64,000 bases of DNA from Novosphingobium jiangmenense (lineage in GTDB: Bacteria; Pseudomonadota; Alphaproteobacteria; Sphingomonadales; Sphingomonadaceae). The stretch lies in assembly GCF_015694345.1 (NCBI RefSeq), contig NZ_JADQDC010000003.1, positions 186,001-250,000 on the forward strand, given 5' to 3'. Numbering within the stretch: position 1 is the first letter of the stretch; every line of letters starts with the position of its first letter. The position numbers and the translations under genes are program-made. This document shows, in pieces, positions 8,458 to 17,239 of the stretch. The notes below the pieces were generated by a model, which was not told the DNA's origin, made no database searches, and saw nothing but the letters and a program-made list of their open reading frames with translations.

Positions 8458-9207
8458 TTAGCGGGCGCCGGCCTTCTGCAGCATGGGTTCGAGTTCCTGC
8501 CAGCTGGCAACGCCGGTCTTGCTGCCGTTGAGGAAGAACGTCGGCGTGCCGGTGATGTCGAATTCCTTGCTCCACTGCTCGTTCACGGTAGCAAGTTTGG
8601 TCGCCTTGGCGCTGTCCGCCAGGCACGAGGAACCTTGGGCTGCAGCAATCCCGCGCGAGGCGAAGAATTCGCTCATCCCGCCAAGCTGGGCGATACCCGC
8701 AAAGCGCTTGTCGGCGGGCAGGTTCTGGATCTGCTGGAAGGCGGCATCGTCCTTCTGCAGGTTGGTGAACATGTTCGGCTGCCATTCCCAGAACTGTTCG
8801 GACAGCGGGATTACCGCCTCCGGGCTTCCGCAAGTTGCGAGCAGCACGGCCGGCATGTCGAGAGCGTTCAGCAGGAACAGGCGCAGTTCGTAGGAGACGC
8901 GGCCCGAGGCGACGTAATCGTCACGCAGCTTGGGGAAGCCTTCCTTCGAGAACTGGGCGCAGTGCGAGCACGACAGCGCGCCGAATTCGACCAGCTTGAT
9001 CGGCGCATTGGGATTGCCCATCAGGTAGCCGCCTTCAGGGGTGACCGAGAAGGTTTCCGTCCACGACTTGCCAGCGGGCGCCGGAACCTTGGCAATCGGC
9101 TCGGCGCTTGCGACGTCGCCCCCGGCGGCGGCGTCCTTCTTGTCGCAGGCGGCGAGACCCAGCGTCAGGGGAAGGGTGGCAAGCAGGAGCGCGCGGGCGA
9201 GTTTCAT
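8458..9207 (-). CDS. DsbA-family thiol-disulfide oxidoreductase, probable lipoprotein
   Basis: This 249-residue exported thioredoxin-fold protein should work on periplasmic disulfides. A signal peptide ends in a lipobox-like LAAC with Cys21 as the lipidated residue. The redox motif is CSHC (80-83) and a cis-proline loop TGTPTF follows near the C-terminus. A second DsbA-like protein is encoded 90 bp upstream on the same strand, and the two probably arose by duplication. No DsbB partner is in the window. Confidence 0.88.
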   Translation of the reverse strand: MKLARALLLATLPLTLGLAACDKKDAAAGGDVASAEPIAKVPAPAGKSWTETFSVTPEGGYLMGNPNAPIKLVEFGALSCSHCAQFSKEGFPKLRDDYVASGRVSYELRLFLLNALDMPAVLLATCGSPEAVIPLSEQFWEWQPNMFTNLQKDDAAFQQIQNLPADKRFAGIAQLGGMSEFFASRGIAAAQGSSCLADSAKATKLATVNEQWSKEFDITGTPTFFLNGSKTGVASWQELEPMLQKAGAR

Positions 9208-9297
9208 CGTCTGGATATTCCCGTTTTCTGGCGGTTTGGAGGGGACGCTAGCGGATTGTTGCCGGGGTTTGAAGGGGCGTCGCTCCGGGATTGTGGA

Positions 9298-10017
9298 TCA
9301 GTTCATCCGCGCGAGGATCTGCGGGCGCAGCGAATCCCAGTCATGCGTGCCGGCAAGCAGGATGCCATCGATCATGAAGCTGGGGGTGCCGGTGACACCG
9401 AGCTTTTCCGCTGCATCATCGGTCTGCTGGGCGAGCTTCTTGGCGAGAGCCTCGTTCGCAAGGCAGCGGTCCATTGCCTGCCGGTCCATGCCGCGTGCGG
9501 CCATGAAGTCATAAAGCTTGAAGTCGCTGGCGATGGCGCGGGTGCGGCTGGCGAAGGCGCCAGTGGTCCAGCGCTGGCGTTGTGCCTCGGTCGAATTGGT
9601 GAGCGGGCCGATCCATTGGGGCTGCAGGCGCATGAATGCGGTATGCAGCTGGAAAAATCGGTTGGCCGGCACGCAATTGGTGATCAGCGCCACGGTCATG
9701 TCGACCGGATCGCGCACGAAGTTGCGCACTTCGACCGCGCCCTTGCCCGGAGCGATCATGCCGATCTTGAGCTGGCCTTCGGACTCGGTTTCGAAGTGCG
9801 AGCAGTGCGGGCAAGTGTAACTGACGAACTCGATCACGCGCAGTTTGGCGGCAGGATTGCCGAGCACGTGATGGCCCTCAGGCGTGACCGAACCGGTGAC
9901 GGCCCAGTTCAGACCGCCGGCGGGGCGCGGTGCGGGCTTTCTCGCAGCCTGACCCGATGCCCCTGACGCCACGAGCGCGGTGGCCGCAATCGCTGCTGCA
10001 ATGAACTTGCGAATCAT
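9298..10017 (-). CDS. DsbA-family thiol-disulfide oxidoreductase, periplasmic
   Basis: The 239-residue protein has a cleavable signal peptide (about residues 1-22), a thioredoxin domain with active-site CPHC (69-72), an inserted helical domain and the cis-proline loop TGTPSF. CPHC is the classic strongly oxidising DsbA motif. Its ATG overlaps the dciA stop by 4 bp (ATGA), so it is translated together with that gene. It resembles the lipoprotein paralogue just downstream, especially in the VTPEGxxxxGNP segment before the redox motif. Confidence 0.9.
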   Translation of the reverse strand: MIRKFIAAAIAATALVASGASGQAARKPAPRPAGGLNWAVTGSVTPEGHHVLGNPAAKLRVIEFVSYTCPHCSHFETESEGQLKIGMIAPGKGAVEVRNFVRDPVDMTVALITNCVPANRFFQLHTAFMRLQPQWIGPLTNSTEAQRQRWTTGAFASRTRAIASDFKLYDFMAARGMDRQAMDRCLANEALAKKLAQQTDDAAEKLGVTGTPSFMIDGILLAGTHDWDSLRPQILARMN

Positions 10018-10613
10018 CCGATCTTCTTCCCCCCGGTTGCACTGTCCAGACTGCGCGCCAGCGATTCCAGCACCGTGCGCAATTCGGGATCGCCGATATC
10101 GCGCAGCGAATCCCCCAATTCCATCGGTATCGGTTTGAGCGAGGGAGGCGCCGCGCGCGGGGCCTCCTTGGGCTTTGGTGCCTGAACCGCGCCTTGCCGA
10201 ATCTTCACCTTGGCCACGGCATTGTAGCCGAAAAAGCGGTTCACCCGGTCGATGATCTCGGGCGTGACATGCTGGATCAGCGGCGCATGGGCAGGGCTGA
10301 CGACAAGTTGCAGGATGCCTTCCGATTTCTCGCCGGGCGGGAAGCGGATCGATTCCGGCATGCAGTGGCGCGCGTGGCGTTCGCCGACGATTTCGGGCCA
10401 GCGGGTGACGACGCTGGATTGCACGAAGCCGAAGCGGCGGAACGCGGTGCGGCCGATGGCGGGCATGAGATCGGCGATCTGGCGGGCCTCGCCGCCGCGC
10501 GGACGCTCATAGGGTTTCGGGGCGTAGAGCTTGCCTGCCTCGGCCTTCGTCGACCGGGAGCTCTTGCGTTTCGGCGCGTCCGAAGGGGTGCTTTCCATAT
10601 CGCTTCGCGCCAT
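10014..10613 (-). CDS. dciA: DciA/DUF721-family protein, probable DnaB helicase loader
   Basis: DUF721 proteins (DciA) help load the replicative helicase in bacteria that lack DnaC. The conserved DUF721 core spans about residues 50-130 (RWPEIVGERHARHCMPESI and the following beta strands), after a basic, probably disordered N-terminus rich in Lys, Arg and Ser. The start is uncertain between the ATG at 10613 and that at 10598; the longer frame to 10673 would run into the divergent mutY and is unlikely. The stop overlaps the next DsbA-like start. Confidence 0.82.
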   Translation of the reverse strand: MARSDMESTPSDAPKRKSSRSTKAEAGKLYAPKPYERPRGGEARQIADLMPAIGRTAFRRFGFVQSSVVTRWPEIVGERHARHCMPESIRFPPGEKSEGILQLVVSPAHAPLIQHVTPEIIDRVNRFFGYNAVAKVKIRQGAVQAPKPKEAPRAAPPSLKPIPMELGDSLRDIGDPELRTVLESLARSLDSATGGKKIG

Positions 10614-10627
10614 GCCATAGGTGCGCG

Positions 10628-11692
10628 ATGCAAGCCAGAGAGGAAGCCGCAAAGTCGTTCGATCCGGAGGCAATCGCCCCGCTGCTGCTGGCGTGGTACG
10701 ATGCCAACGCGCGGCGCCTGCCGTGGCGGCGCCTTCCCGGCGAAGAGCGGCAGGATCCGTACAAGGTCTGGCTGTCCGAGGTCATGCTGCAGCAGACGAC
10801 GGTGGCGGCGGTCGGGCCGTACTTTGCGAAGTTCACGCAACGCTGGCCGAAGGTGAGCGATCTGGCGGCGGCGGACGATGCCGATGTGATGGCGGCCTGG
10901 GCGGGGCTCGGGTATTATGCGCGGGCGCGCAATCTGCTGGCCTGTGCGCGGGCGGTGGCGGCGCGGGGCGGTGCCTTTCCCGATACGGAAGCGGGTTTGC
11001 GCGGGTTGCCGGGGCTGGGCGAGTATACCGCTGCTGCAGTGGCGGCGATTGCCTTCGGACAGCGGGCGGTGGTGGTCGATGCCAATGTCGAGCGGGTGGT
11101 GTCGAGGCTCTTCGCGATTGACGAGCCGCTGCCTGCAGGCAAGGCGGCGATCCGCTTTGCTGCCGGACAGGTGACCCCCGAAGAGCGCGCCGGGGATTTC
11201 GCGCAAGGGATGATGGACCTTGGCGCGACGATCTGCACGGCGCGGAGCCCGCGCTGCATGCTGTGCCCGTTGCGCGAACTTTGCCGGGGCTATGCCGAGG
11301 GTTCGCCCGAGCGGTTGCCGGTTAAGGCGGCGAAGAAAGCCAAGCCGGTGCGCGCAGGCCGCGCCTACTGGATCGAGCGCGATGGCGAGGTGCTGCTGGT
11401 GCGCAGGCCGGGGCGGGGAATGCTCGGCGGGATGCGGGCGCTGCCGGACGATGGCTGGTCAGCCAAGGGCGATGGTCCCGACGGGCTTGAGGGGGAGTGG
11501 CGCCCTGCCGGCGTTGTGCGCCACGGCTTCACGCATTTCGATCTCGAATTGCAATTGATGCTTCCGGTTCAGGCACAAGCGGTTAGTCTGCCCGAGGGAG
11601 AATGGTGGCCGGTCGAGACGATCGAGGCCGCCGGATTGCCGACCGTGTTCGCCAAGGCGGCGCGGCTGGCGGTCGCTGGAAGGACTGACTGA
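10628..11692 (+). CDS. mutY: A/G-specific adenine DNA glycosylase
   Basis: MutY removes adenine mispaired with 8-oxoguanine. All catalytic features are present in the 354-residue protein: Glu51 in SEVMLQQT, the helix-hairpin-helix LPGLGEYT (127-134), catalytic Asp151 in VDANVERV, and the [4Fe-4S] cysteines C203, C210, C213 and C219 with C-x6-C-x2-C-x5-C spacing. A Nudix-like C-terminal domain that recognises 8-oxoG follows. The gene diverges from dciA and is 3 bp from the next gene, so it heads an operon that ends with the FrnE-like gene. Confidence 0.96.
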   Translation: MQAREEAAKSFDPEAIAPLLLAWYDANARRLPWRRLPGEERQDPYKVWLSEVMLQQTTVAAVGPYFAKFTQRWPKVSDLAAADDADVMAAWAGLGYYARARNLLACARAVAARGGAFPDTEAGLRGLPGLGEYTAAAVAAIAFGQRAVVVDANVERVVSRLFAIDEPLPAGKAAIRFAAGQVTPEERAGDFAQGMMDLGATICTARSPRCMLCPLRELCRGYAEGSPERLPVKAAKKAKPVRAGRAYWIERDGEVLLVRRPGRGMLGGMRALPDDGWSAKGDGPDGLEGEWRPAGVVRHGFTHFDLELQLMLPVQAQAVSLPEGEWWPVETIEAAGLPTVFAKAARLAVAGRTD

Positions 11693-11695
11693 GGA

Positions 11696-12991
11696 ATGCA
11701 GCAGGTTTCGGTTTCGCGGCGTGGATTCATCGGCTCGCTGGGTCTGGTCGCGGGAAGCATCGTATTGCCGCGTCTGGCTTGGGCCAGCGCTGCGGCTGAG
11801 GCACGTTTTCCCACGGTGGCGGGGATGGTCGATGGCTATGTCTCGTCGGGCAAGCTGCCGGGCATGATTGCCGCGCTGGGCTGGGGATCGAGCGAGCCAC
11901 CGCTGGACATTGCCCGTGGCTCGCTGGCCAAGGGGCTGGCGCTGCCGGTCGACATGGACAGCCTGTTCCGCATCTATTCGATGACCAAGCCGATCACCGG
12001 CATGGCCGCAATGATGTTGGTGGACGAAGGCAAGCTGCGGCTCGACCAGCCGATTGCCGACCTGCTGCCGGCGTTCGGCAAGATGCAGGTGCAGGTCACG
12101 CCAGATGGGTCGATCACCGATCTTCGTCCGGCCAAGGCGCAGATTACGGTGCGGCACCTGCTGACGCACACGGCTGGATTGGGCTATTCAATCATCCAGA
12201 AAGGGCCGATCAAGGACGCCTATATCAGCGCAGGGCTGGTACCGGGGCAGGCGAGCCGGATGCGCTTTCCGGGCATGGATGCGCCCAAACCGCTAAGCAG
12301 TCTGGCCGAATTTGCCGATGTCCTGGCGACGATGCCGCTGGTTTACGAACCCGGCACCGTGTGGAGCTATTCGGTCGCGCTGGACCTGATGGGGCGGGTG
12401 ATCGAAGTGGCATCGGGCAAGCCGTTCGATGCGTTTCTGGCCGAGCGCGTGTTCGGGCCATGCGGCATGACCTCGACCTGGTTCCGCGTGCCGGAGAGCG
12501 AGGTCGGGCGCCTGACCACGAACTATGCGGCGCTGGGCGGGACACTGCTGCCGGTCGATCCGGCCAAGGCTTCGATCTATCTCGATCAGCCGCCCTATCC
12601 GTTCGGCGGCGCGGGGCTGGTTTCCAGCCCTCGCGACTATGACCGGTTCCTGCGGATGCTGCTGGGCTTCGGGCGCATCGATGGCACTCAGGTGATGAGC
12701 GAGGCGGCGGTGCGGCTGGGGACGAGCAATCTCCTGCCAGCGGGCACCGACCTTTCGCAGTCCTTCATCAAGGGCAACGGCTTCGGCGCAGGCGGGTCGG
12801 TCGGGCTGGGCGAGGATGCCGGGACCTTCGGCTGGGCCGGGGCTGCCGGGACAGTAGGCTTCGTCAACTACCGGGTGGGGCTGCGCGCCGGGGTCTATAC
12901 CCAGTACATGCCGTCCGACGCCTATCCGGTGCACCGCGAATTCGCAAAGGCCGTGCTGGCCGATGTAACAGGGAAGAAGGCCGCAGCCTGA
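11696..12991 (+). CDS. Beta-lactamase-family serine hydrolase, Tat-exported
   Basis: The 431-residue protein belongs to the class C beta-lactamase/esterase superfamily, which also includes D-aminopeptidases and esterases. The catalytic SxxK is SMTK (Ser95, Lys98) and the second motif is YSV at Tyr225. A twin-arginine signal (SRRGFIG, residues 7-13, followed by a hydrophobic stretch to about 34) predicts export in folded form. It sits between mutY and nudC with a TGATG junction to nudC. Antibiotic hydrolysis cannot be claimed from sequence; an esterase is at least as likely. Confidence 0.88.
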   Translation: MQQVSVSRRGFIGSLGLVAGSIVLPRLAWASAAAEARFPTVAGMVDGYVSSGKLPGMIAALGWGSSEPPLDIARGSLAKGLALPVDMDSLFRIYSMTKPITGMAAMMLVDEGKLRLDQPIADLLPAFGKMQVQVTPDGSITDLRPAKAQITVRHLLTHTAGLGYSIIQKGPIKDAYISAGLVPGQASRMRFPGMDAPKPLSSLAEFADVLATMPLVYEPGTVWSYSVALDLMGRVIEVASGKPFDAFLAERVFGPCGMTSTWFRVPESEVGRLTTNYAALGGTLLPVDPAKASIYLDQPPYPFGGAGLVSSPRDYDRFLRMLLGFGRIDGTQVMSEAAVRLGTSNLLPAGTDLSQSFIKGNGFGAGGSVGLGEDAGTFGWAGAAGTVGFVNYRVGLRAGVYTQYMPSDAYPVHREFAKAVLADVTGKKAAA

Positions 12992-13872
12992 TGGACACGA
13001 CGATTGCTTTTGCTGGCGGCGGACTTGACCGCGCCGACCATATCCGGGGCGATGCGGACAAGCTCGGCAGCTTGATGAACTGGCGCGCGCGGCTGCTGCG
13101 ACTGGAGGGGATCGACCCGGTGATCGCGCCCGATGGCGGGCTTGACTGGGGCACACTGGCCGATGCCGATCCCGATGCGGAACTGGTGTTCCTTGGCCTC
13201 AGCGAGGACGGCCGTGGCTGCTTTGCGCAAGTGACGCCGGCGATCATCGGCAGTGTCGCGCCGCCCAATCCTCGGCTGTGGGCAGCAATGGGCTCGCTCT
13301 CGCCTGCGGACCTAACCATCTACGGCGGCGCGCGCAGTCTGGTCGACTGGCATGCTCGGCACCGCTTCTGCGCCCGCTGCGGGTCGGCGACGAAGCTCGC
13401 CAAGGGCGGTTGGCAACGCAGCTGCACCAACGATGCCTGCAAGGCAGAACACTTCCCGCGCGTTGATCCCGTGACGATCATGACGGTGGAGTGCGAGGGC
13501 GAATTGCTGCTCGGTCGCCAGCCGCGTTTCCCGCCTCGGCGCTATTCGGCGCTTGCCGGTTTCGTCGAACCCGGTGAGGGCCTTGAAGATGCCGTGCGCC
13601 GCGAGGTGCAGGAGGAGGCTGGCGTGAAGGTCGGCGAGGTGCGCTTTGTCGCAAGCCAGCCCTGGCCGTTCCCGTCCTCGCTGATGATCGCCTGCCATGC
13701 ATTCACCACGCAGCGCGAGATTACCATCGACGAGACCGAACTCGACGACGCGCGCTGGTTTACCCGCGAGGAAGTTCGTTACGCCATGACCGGGGCCGAA
13801 GACGGTGCGTTCATTGCGCCGCCGCCTTTCGCCGTGGCGCATCACCTGCTGAAATGGTGGCTCTCGCAATGA
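12991..13872 (+). CDS. nudC: NAD(+) diphosphatase / NAD-capped RNA hydrolase NudC
   Basis: NudC cleaves NADH and removes NAD caps from RNA. The 293-residue protein has the N-terminal domain, a zinc ribbon with Cys127, Cys130, Cys145 and Cys150, the Nudix box from Gly190 to Val212 (core REVQEEAGV) and the family-specific SQPWPFPSS motif just after it, which contacts NAD. The start overlaps the preceding stop by one base. A 4-nt ATGA overlap couples it to the FrnE-like gene downstream. Confidence 0.95.
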   Translation: MDTTIAFAGGGLDRADHIRGDADKLGSLMNWRARLLRLEGIDPVIAPDGGLDWGTLADADPDAELVFLGLSEDGRGCFAQVTPAIIGSVAPPNPRLWAAMGSLSPADLTIYGGARSLVDWHARHRFCARCGSATKLAKGGWQRSCTNDACKAEHFPRVDPVTIMTVECEGELLLGRQPRFPPRRYSALAGFVEPGEGLEDAVRREVQEEAGVKVGEVRFVASQPWPFPSSLMIACHAFTTQREITIDETELDDARWFTREEVRYAMTGAEDGAFIAPPPFAVAHHLLKWWLSQ

Positions 13873-14561
13873 GCGCGCCCGCCAAGGTCACGCTCGACAT
13901 CTGGTCCGACGTGATGTGCCCGTGGTGCGTGATCGGCCTCAATCAGCTCGACAAGGCGCTGGCCGGGATGGACGGCGAGGTGGATGCCACCGTGCGCTTC
14001 CATCCGTTCGAGCTGAACCCCGACCTGCCCGAGGAAGGCGAGGAGCAGGCTGCGCATATCCAGCGCAAGTATGGCCGCACCGCAGAGCAATCGGCCGGTG
14101 TGCGCGAAACCCTGCGACAAGCCGCCGAGCGCGCGGGCTATTCGTTCGACTACACCGGCGATGGCGAAGCACCACCGGCGATGATGTGGAACACGCGGAT
14201 GGCGCACCGGCTGCTGACCTGGACCCTGCGCGAATTCGGGCCGGAGCGTCAGGTCGAACTCAAGCGCGCTTTGTTCGATGCGCACTTTAAGGTGCGGCGC
14301 AATGTCTCCGATCCCGAAGTGCTGGCGGAAGTTGCGGAAAGCCTCGGCCTGCCCCGGCTCAATGCGCTTCAGGCAATGATCGACCCGCAGATCGATGCAA
14401 TCGTCACCGCCGAGGAGCGGCAGGCGTGGGACTGGAACGTCACCGGCGTCCCCGCAGTGGTGATCAACGGCAAGCTGATCGTGCCGGGCGCGCAGGAGCC
14501 GGACGTCTATGCCGACCTGATCCGCAAGGTATTGGCGCGCGAGGCTGCGGGCAAGGCTTAG
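13869..14561 (+). CDS. FrnE-like DsbA-family oxidoreductase, cytosolic
   Basis: The 230-residue protein has no signal peptide and carries a thioredoxin fold with CPWC near residue 17 and the loop VTGVPAVVING near the C-terminus. This places it in the FrnE/2-hydroxychromene-2-carboxylate isomerase-like DsbA branch, whose members act as cytosolic disulfide oxidoreductases in stress tolerance. The start at 13869 is preferred over the in-frame ATG at 13854 because it gives an ATGA overlap with nudC. The last 4 bp overlap the convergent DUF1489 gene. Confidence 0.9.
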   Translation: MSAPAKVTLDIWSDVMCPWCVIGLNQLDKALAGMDGEVDATVRFHPFELNPDLPEEGEEQAAHIQRKYGRTAEQSAGVRETLRQAAERAGYSFDYTGDGEAPPAMMWNTRMAHRLLTWTLREFGPERQVELKRALFDAHFKVRRNVSDPEVLAEVAESLGLPRLNALQAMIDPQIDAIVTAEERQAWDWNVTGVPAVVINGKLIVPGAQEPDVYADLIRKVLAREAAGKA

Positions 14562-14965
14562 ACCAGCCCGAGCTTGGCCAGTTCGGAGGCGATCTGAGCG
14601 GGCAGGACTTCTCCCGCCTCGCCATCGCCAAGATCCGCAGGCGCGTCGGCATCTTCGAGGTAGCGCCAGCCCTGGTGCGCGCGGCGGGGCTTGGGGTGGA
14701 CGTCGATCAGCCTGGTGCTGACGACGATGTTGGTGCGACCGCCCTCGGCTTCTTCGAATCCGACGATCTCCGAGCGGGCGACGAGCTGGTGCTTGTGAAT
14801 CCAGTAGAGCGAGCCGCCGATCATTTCCTCCGCACGCTTGGGGCGGTTGCGGGTGGTGAGGTAGGCGACCTTGGCGCCGCCGCGACGACCTGTGTCAGAG
14901 AACCATTCGTGGATCTCGGCCAGTGATTGAGCACCGTAGGCCACCTTGGTCATGTGCAGGGGCAT
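14558..14965 (-). CDS. DUF1489 family protein
   Basis: This 135-residue soluble protein matches the alphaproteobacterial DUF1489 family in length and in its start PLHMTKVAYGAQSLAEIHEW and the TRNRPKRAEEMIGGSLYWIHKH block. No biochemical function is known. It is the upstream neighbour of mgtE on the minus strand but is separated from it by a palindromic repeat. Confidence 0.82.
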   Translation of the reverse strand: MPLHMTKVAYGAQSLAEIHEWFSDTGRRGGAKVAYLTTRNRPKRAEEMIGGSLYWIHKHQLVARSEIVGFEEAEGGRTNIVVSTRLIDVHPKPRRAHQGWRYLEDADAPADLGDGEAGEVLPAQIASELAKLGLV

Positions 14966-14998
14966 TGTCTGATCCCGAACTTTCCCGTTGCGCCTTGC

Positions 14999-15075
14999 GT
15001 CCTTCGACAGGCTCAGGACGAGCGGAGTGTGTTGAGGTTCCTCAAGAGCCGCTCATGCTGAGCCTGTCGAAGCAC
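14999..15075. repeat. Dispersed palindromic repeat, family A copy 1
   Basis: Two facing arms, starting GTCCTTCGACAGGCTCAGGA at 14999 and ending AGCCTGTCGAAGCAC at 15075, form an imperfect inverted repeat of about 26 bp per arm. A small perfect hairpin, TTGAGG-TT-CCTCAA (15032-15045), sits in the middle. Copies 2 and 3 are at 17161-17232 and 54468-54540. All lie between genes. Confidence 0.9.
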
Positions 15076-15082
15076 CAGAATG

Positions 15083-16528
15083 CTAAGCCAAGCCGCTCAA
15101 CACGGCGAGACCGAGGAACGAGAAGAAGCCCATGACATCGGTCGCCATGGTCACGAATACGGCCGAAGAGACAGCCGGATCCACCTTGAGCCGATCAAGG
15201 GTCACCGGGACCATGATTCCGGCAAGACCGGCGACAAGGTTGTTGATCACCATCGCCGCGCCGATCACGCCGCCAAGCAGCGGGTTGCCGAACAGCAGCG
15301 CCGTGCCCGTGCCGATCATCAGGCCCAGCGCGGCACCGTTGGTGGCGGCGATGCGCAGTTCGCGCAGGATCATGCGGATCGTGTTCGAACTGGTCAGCTG
15401 GTTGGTGGCGATGGCGCGAACGACAACGGCCAGTGTCTGCGTGCCCGCATTGCCGCCCATGCCAGAGACGATCGGCATCAGCACGGCGAGCAGCGCCAGC
15501 TTTGCAATCGCGCCCTGGAACAGGCCGACGACCGAGGACGCGATGATTGCGGTGCCGAGATTGACCACCAGCCACGTCAGGCGGGTGCGCACCGTCAGCA
15601 GGATCGGCTCGTTGATGTCGCCATCGCCTGCACCGGACAGGCGCAGGATGTCCTCGCTCGCCTCTTCCTGAATGATGTGGACGATGTCGTCGACGGTGAT
15701 CTGGCCGACGAGGCGACCGCTCTCGTCAACGACTGCAGCCGAGATCAGCGCGTACTTCTGGAAGCGAAGCGCGACTTCTTCCTGATCCATCGAGACCGGG
15801 ATCAGCGTCTGGTCGCGCTTCATCACGTCGGCTAACGGCACGCTGCGCGGCGCGCGCAGGATCCAGCTGAGGCTGCAGGTGCCGACCGGATGGTGCTTGT
15901 GATCGACGATGAACACTTCCCAGAATTCGGTGGGCAGTTCGTCGTCGCGGCGCAGGTAGTCGATCAGGTCACCCACGGTCATCGCCTCGGGCACCGCGAT
16001 CAGATCGCGGCTCATCAGGCGGCCGGCGGTTTCTTCCGGGTAGGACAGCGCGGATTCGATCGCGGCGCGATCCTCCGGCTCCATCTCGGCAAGGACGGCC
16101 TGCTGGTCTTCCTCGTCGAGGTCCTCGATCAGGGCGACGGCGTCGTCCGTCTCCATCTGCTCGGCAAGGTCGGCAACTTCCTCGGGCTCGAGCTCTTCGA
16201 CCAGCAGTTCGCGTACGTGGTCGTTGAGTTCGGCGAGGACCTCGCCGCCCATGAGGTCGTTGATCGCGCGGGCGAGCCTTACGCGGTCATCCTGATCGAT
16301 CAGTTCGAAAAGGTCGGCGATGTCGGCCGGGTGGAGCGGTTCGACGAGGTTGTAGACGGTCTCGTCATCACCCGCTTCGAGCGCTTCGGCGACGCGGCGG
16401 ACAAAGCCGGGGCGGAGGGTGTTGTCCTCTTCGTCGAGGCTCTCTGCATTGCGCGACGGCTCAACCGGCGCGGGCGCTTCGTCCACGTCGGGGAGCAGGC
16501 TGTCGATGATGTCGTCGTCGCGCTCCAT
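15083..16528 (-). CDS. mgtE: Magnesium transporter MgtE
   Basis: MgtE is a dimeric inner-membrane Mg2+ channel gated by cytosolic Mg2+. The 481-residue protein shows the family order: an acidic N-terminal superhelical domain (about 45-170), a CBS pair (about 175-300, including VGDLIDYLRRDDELPTEFWE and VDESGRLVGQITVDDIVHII) and a C-terminal block of five membrane helices. The selectivity segment near NAGTQTLAVVVRAIA is intact. An acidic extension of about 40 residues precedes the N domain. Start is the ATG at 16528, 110 bp from the divergent cyclophilin gene. Confidence 0.95.
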   Translation of the reverse strand: MERDDDIIDSLLPDVDEAPAPVEPSRNAESLDEEDNTLRPGFVRRVAEALEAGDDETVYNLVEPLHPADIADLFELIDQDDRVRLARAINDLMGGEVLAELNDHVRELLVEELEPEEVADLAEQMETDDAVALIEDLDEEDQQAVLAEMEPEDRAAIESALSYPEETAGRLMSRDLIAVPEAMTVGDLIDYLRRDDELPTEFWEVFIVDHKHHPVGTCSLSWILRAPRSVPLADVMKRDQTLIPVSMDQEEVALRFQKYALISAAVVDESGRLVGQITVDDIVHIIQEEASEDILRLSGAGDGDINEPILLTVRTRLTWLVVNLGTAIIASSVVGLFQGAIAKLALLAVLMPIVSGMGGNAGTQTLAVVVRAIATNQLTSSNTIRMILRELRIAATNGAALGLMIGTGTALLFGNPLLGGVIGAAMVINNLVAGLAGIMVPVTLDRLKVDPAVSSAVFVTMATDVMGFFSFLGLAVLSGLA

Positions 16529-16638
16529 AGGCGCGGGTTACCGGCTGAGGCGTCAATTGCAACCGCCTAGCAGACCTATGCGTGACTTTCTTTTCGCATG
16601 CCTTATATCGGCGCGCAAACAAGCAAGGATTGCGACAA

Positions 16639-17094
16639 ATGGCTGACGAAAAACTGGTCCTCACGCTCGATTCCGGCGATGTTGTGATCAAGCTGCGCCC
16701 CGATCTGGCCCCCGGCCATGTCGAGCGCATCAAGGAACTGGCGAACGAGGGCTTCTACGATGGCGTGAAGTTCCACCGCGTGATCCCCGGTTTCATGGCG
16801 CAGGGCGGCTGCCCGCAGGGCACCGGCATGGGCGGATCTAGCAAGCCGGACCTCAAGGCCGAATTCAACGATGAACCGCACGTGCGCGGCGTTTGCTCGA
16901 TGGCGCGCACCAGCTATCCGCACTCGGCCAACAGCCAGTTCTTCATCTGCTTCGACGATGCGCGCTTCCTCGACAAGCAGTACACCGTATGGGGCCAGGT
17001 CGAGAGCGGCATGGACCTGATCGATGCGCTGCCCAAGGGCGAGCCGCCGGCAAACCCGGGCGTGATCCGCAAGGCCAGCGTCGTCGCTGCCTGA
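16639..17094 (+). CDS. ppiB: Peptidyl-prolyl cis-trans isomerase, cyclophilin type
   Basis: The 151-residue cyclophilin has the conserved FHRVIPGFMAQGG core, containing the catalytic Arg, then SQFFI and the C-terminal VESGMDLIDAL. There is no signal peptide when started at the ATG at 16639 (MADEKLVLTL), so it is a cytosolic enzyme. An in-frame upstream ATG exists but would add a poorly conserved leader. It stands alone between mgtE and a palindromic repeat. Confidence 0.92.
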   Translation: MADEKLVLTLDSGDVVIKLRPDLAPGHVERIKELANEGFYDGVKFHRVIPGFMAQGGCPQGTGMGGSSKPDLKAEFNDEPHVRGVCSMARTSYPHSANSQFFICFDDARFLDKQYTVWGQVESGMDLIDALPKGEPPANPGVIRKASVVAA

Positions 17095-17160
17095 TCGGAT
17101 TTTCGGTTGGTAAAGAGGGGCGGGGCCATGCGGCTGCCGCCCCTTTTAATTACACCAAAC

Positions 17161-17232
17161 CCCGCTCATGCTGAGCTTGTCGAAGCATCTGGCGCAGCGC
17201 AAACGTCCTTCGACAGGCTCAGGACGAGCGGG
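17161..17232. repeat. Dispersed palindromic repeat, family A copy 2
   Basis: Arms start CCCGCTCATGCTGAGCTTGT at 17161 and end GGCTCAGGACGAGCGGG at 17232, with a short unique spacer. The element lies between the convergent cyclophilin and gltX genes, where it could also serve as a terminator. It matches the copies at 14999 and 54468. Confidence 0.9.
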
Positions 17233-17239
17233 TTGGAGT

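Noticed and set aside
11696..12991. True class C antibiotic beta-lactamase
   Set aside because: SxxK and YS motifs fit the wider superfamily of esterases and peptidases; no evidence sets it apart as a resistance enzyme, so only the superfamily is called.
14999..15075. CRISPR array or transposon end
   Set aside because: Only one inverted pair per site with no regular spacers and no transposase; fits a dispersed palindromic repeat.
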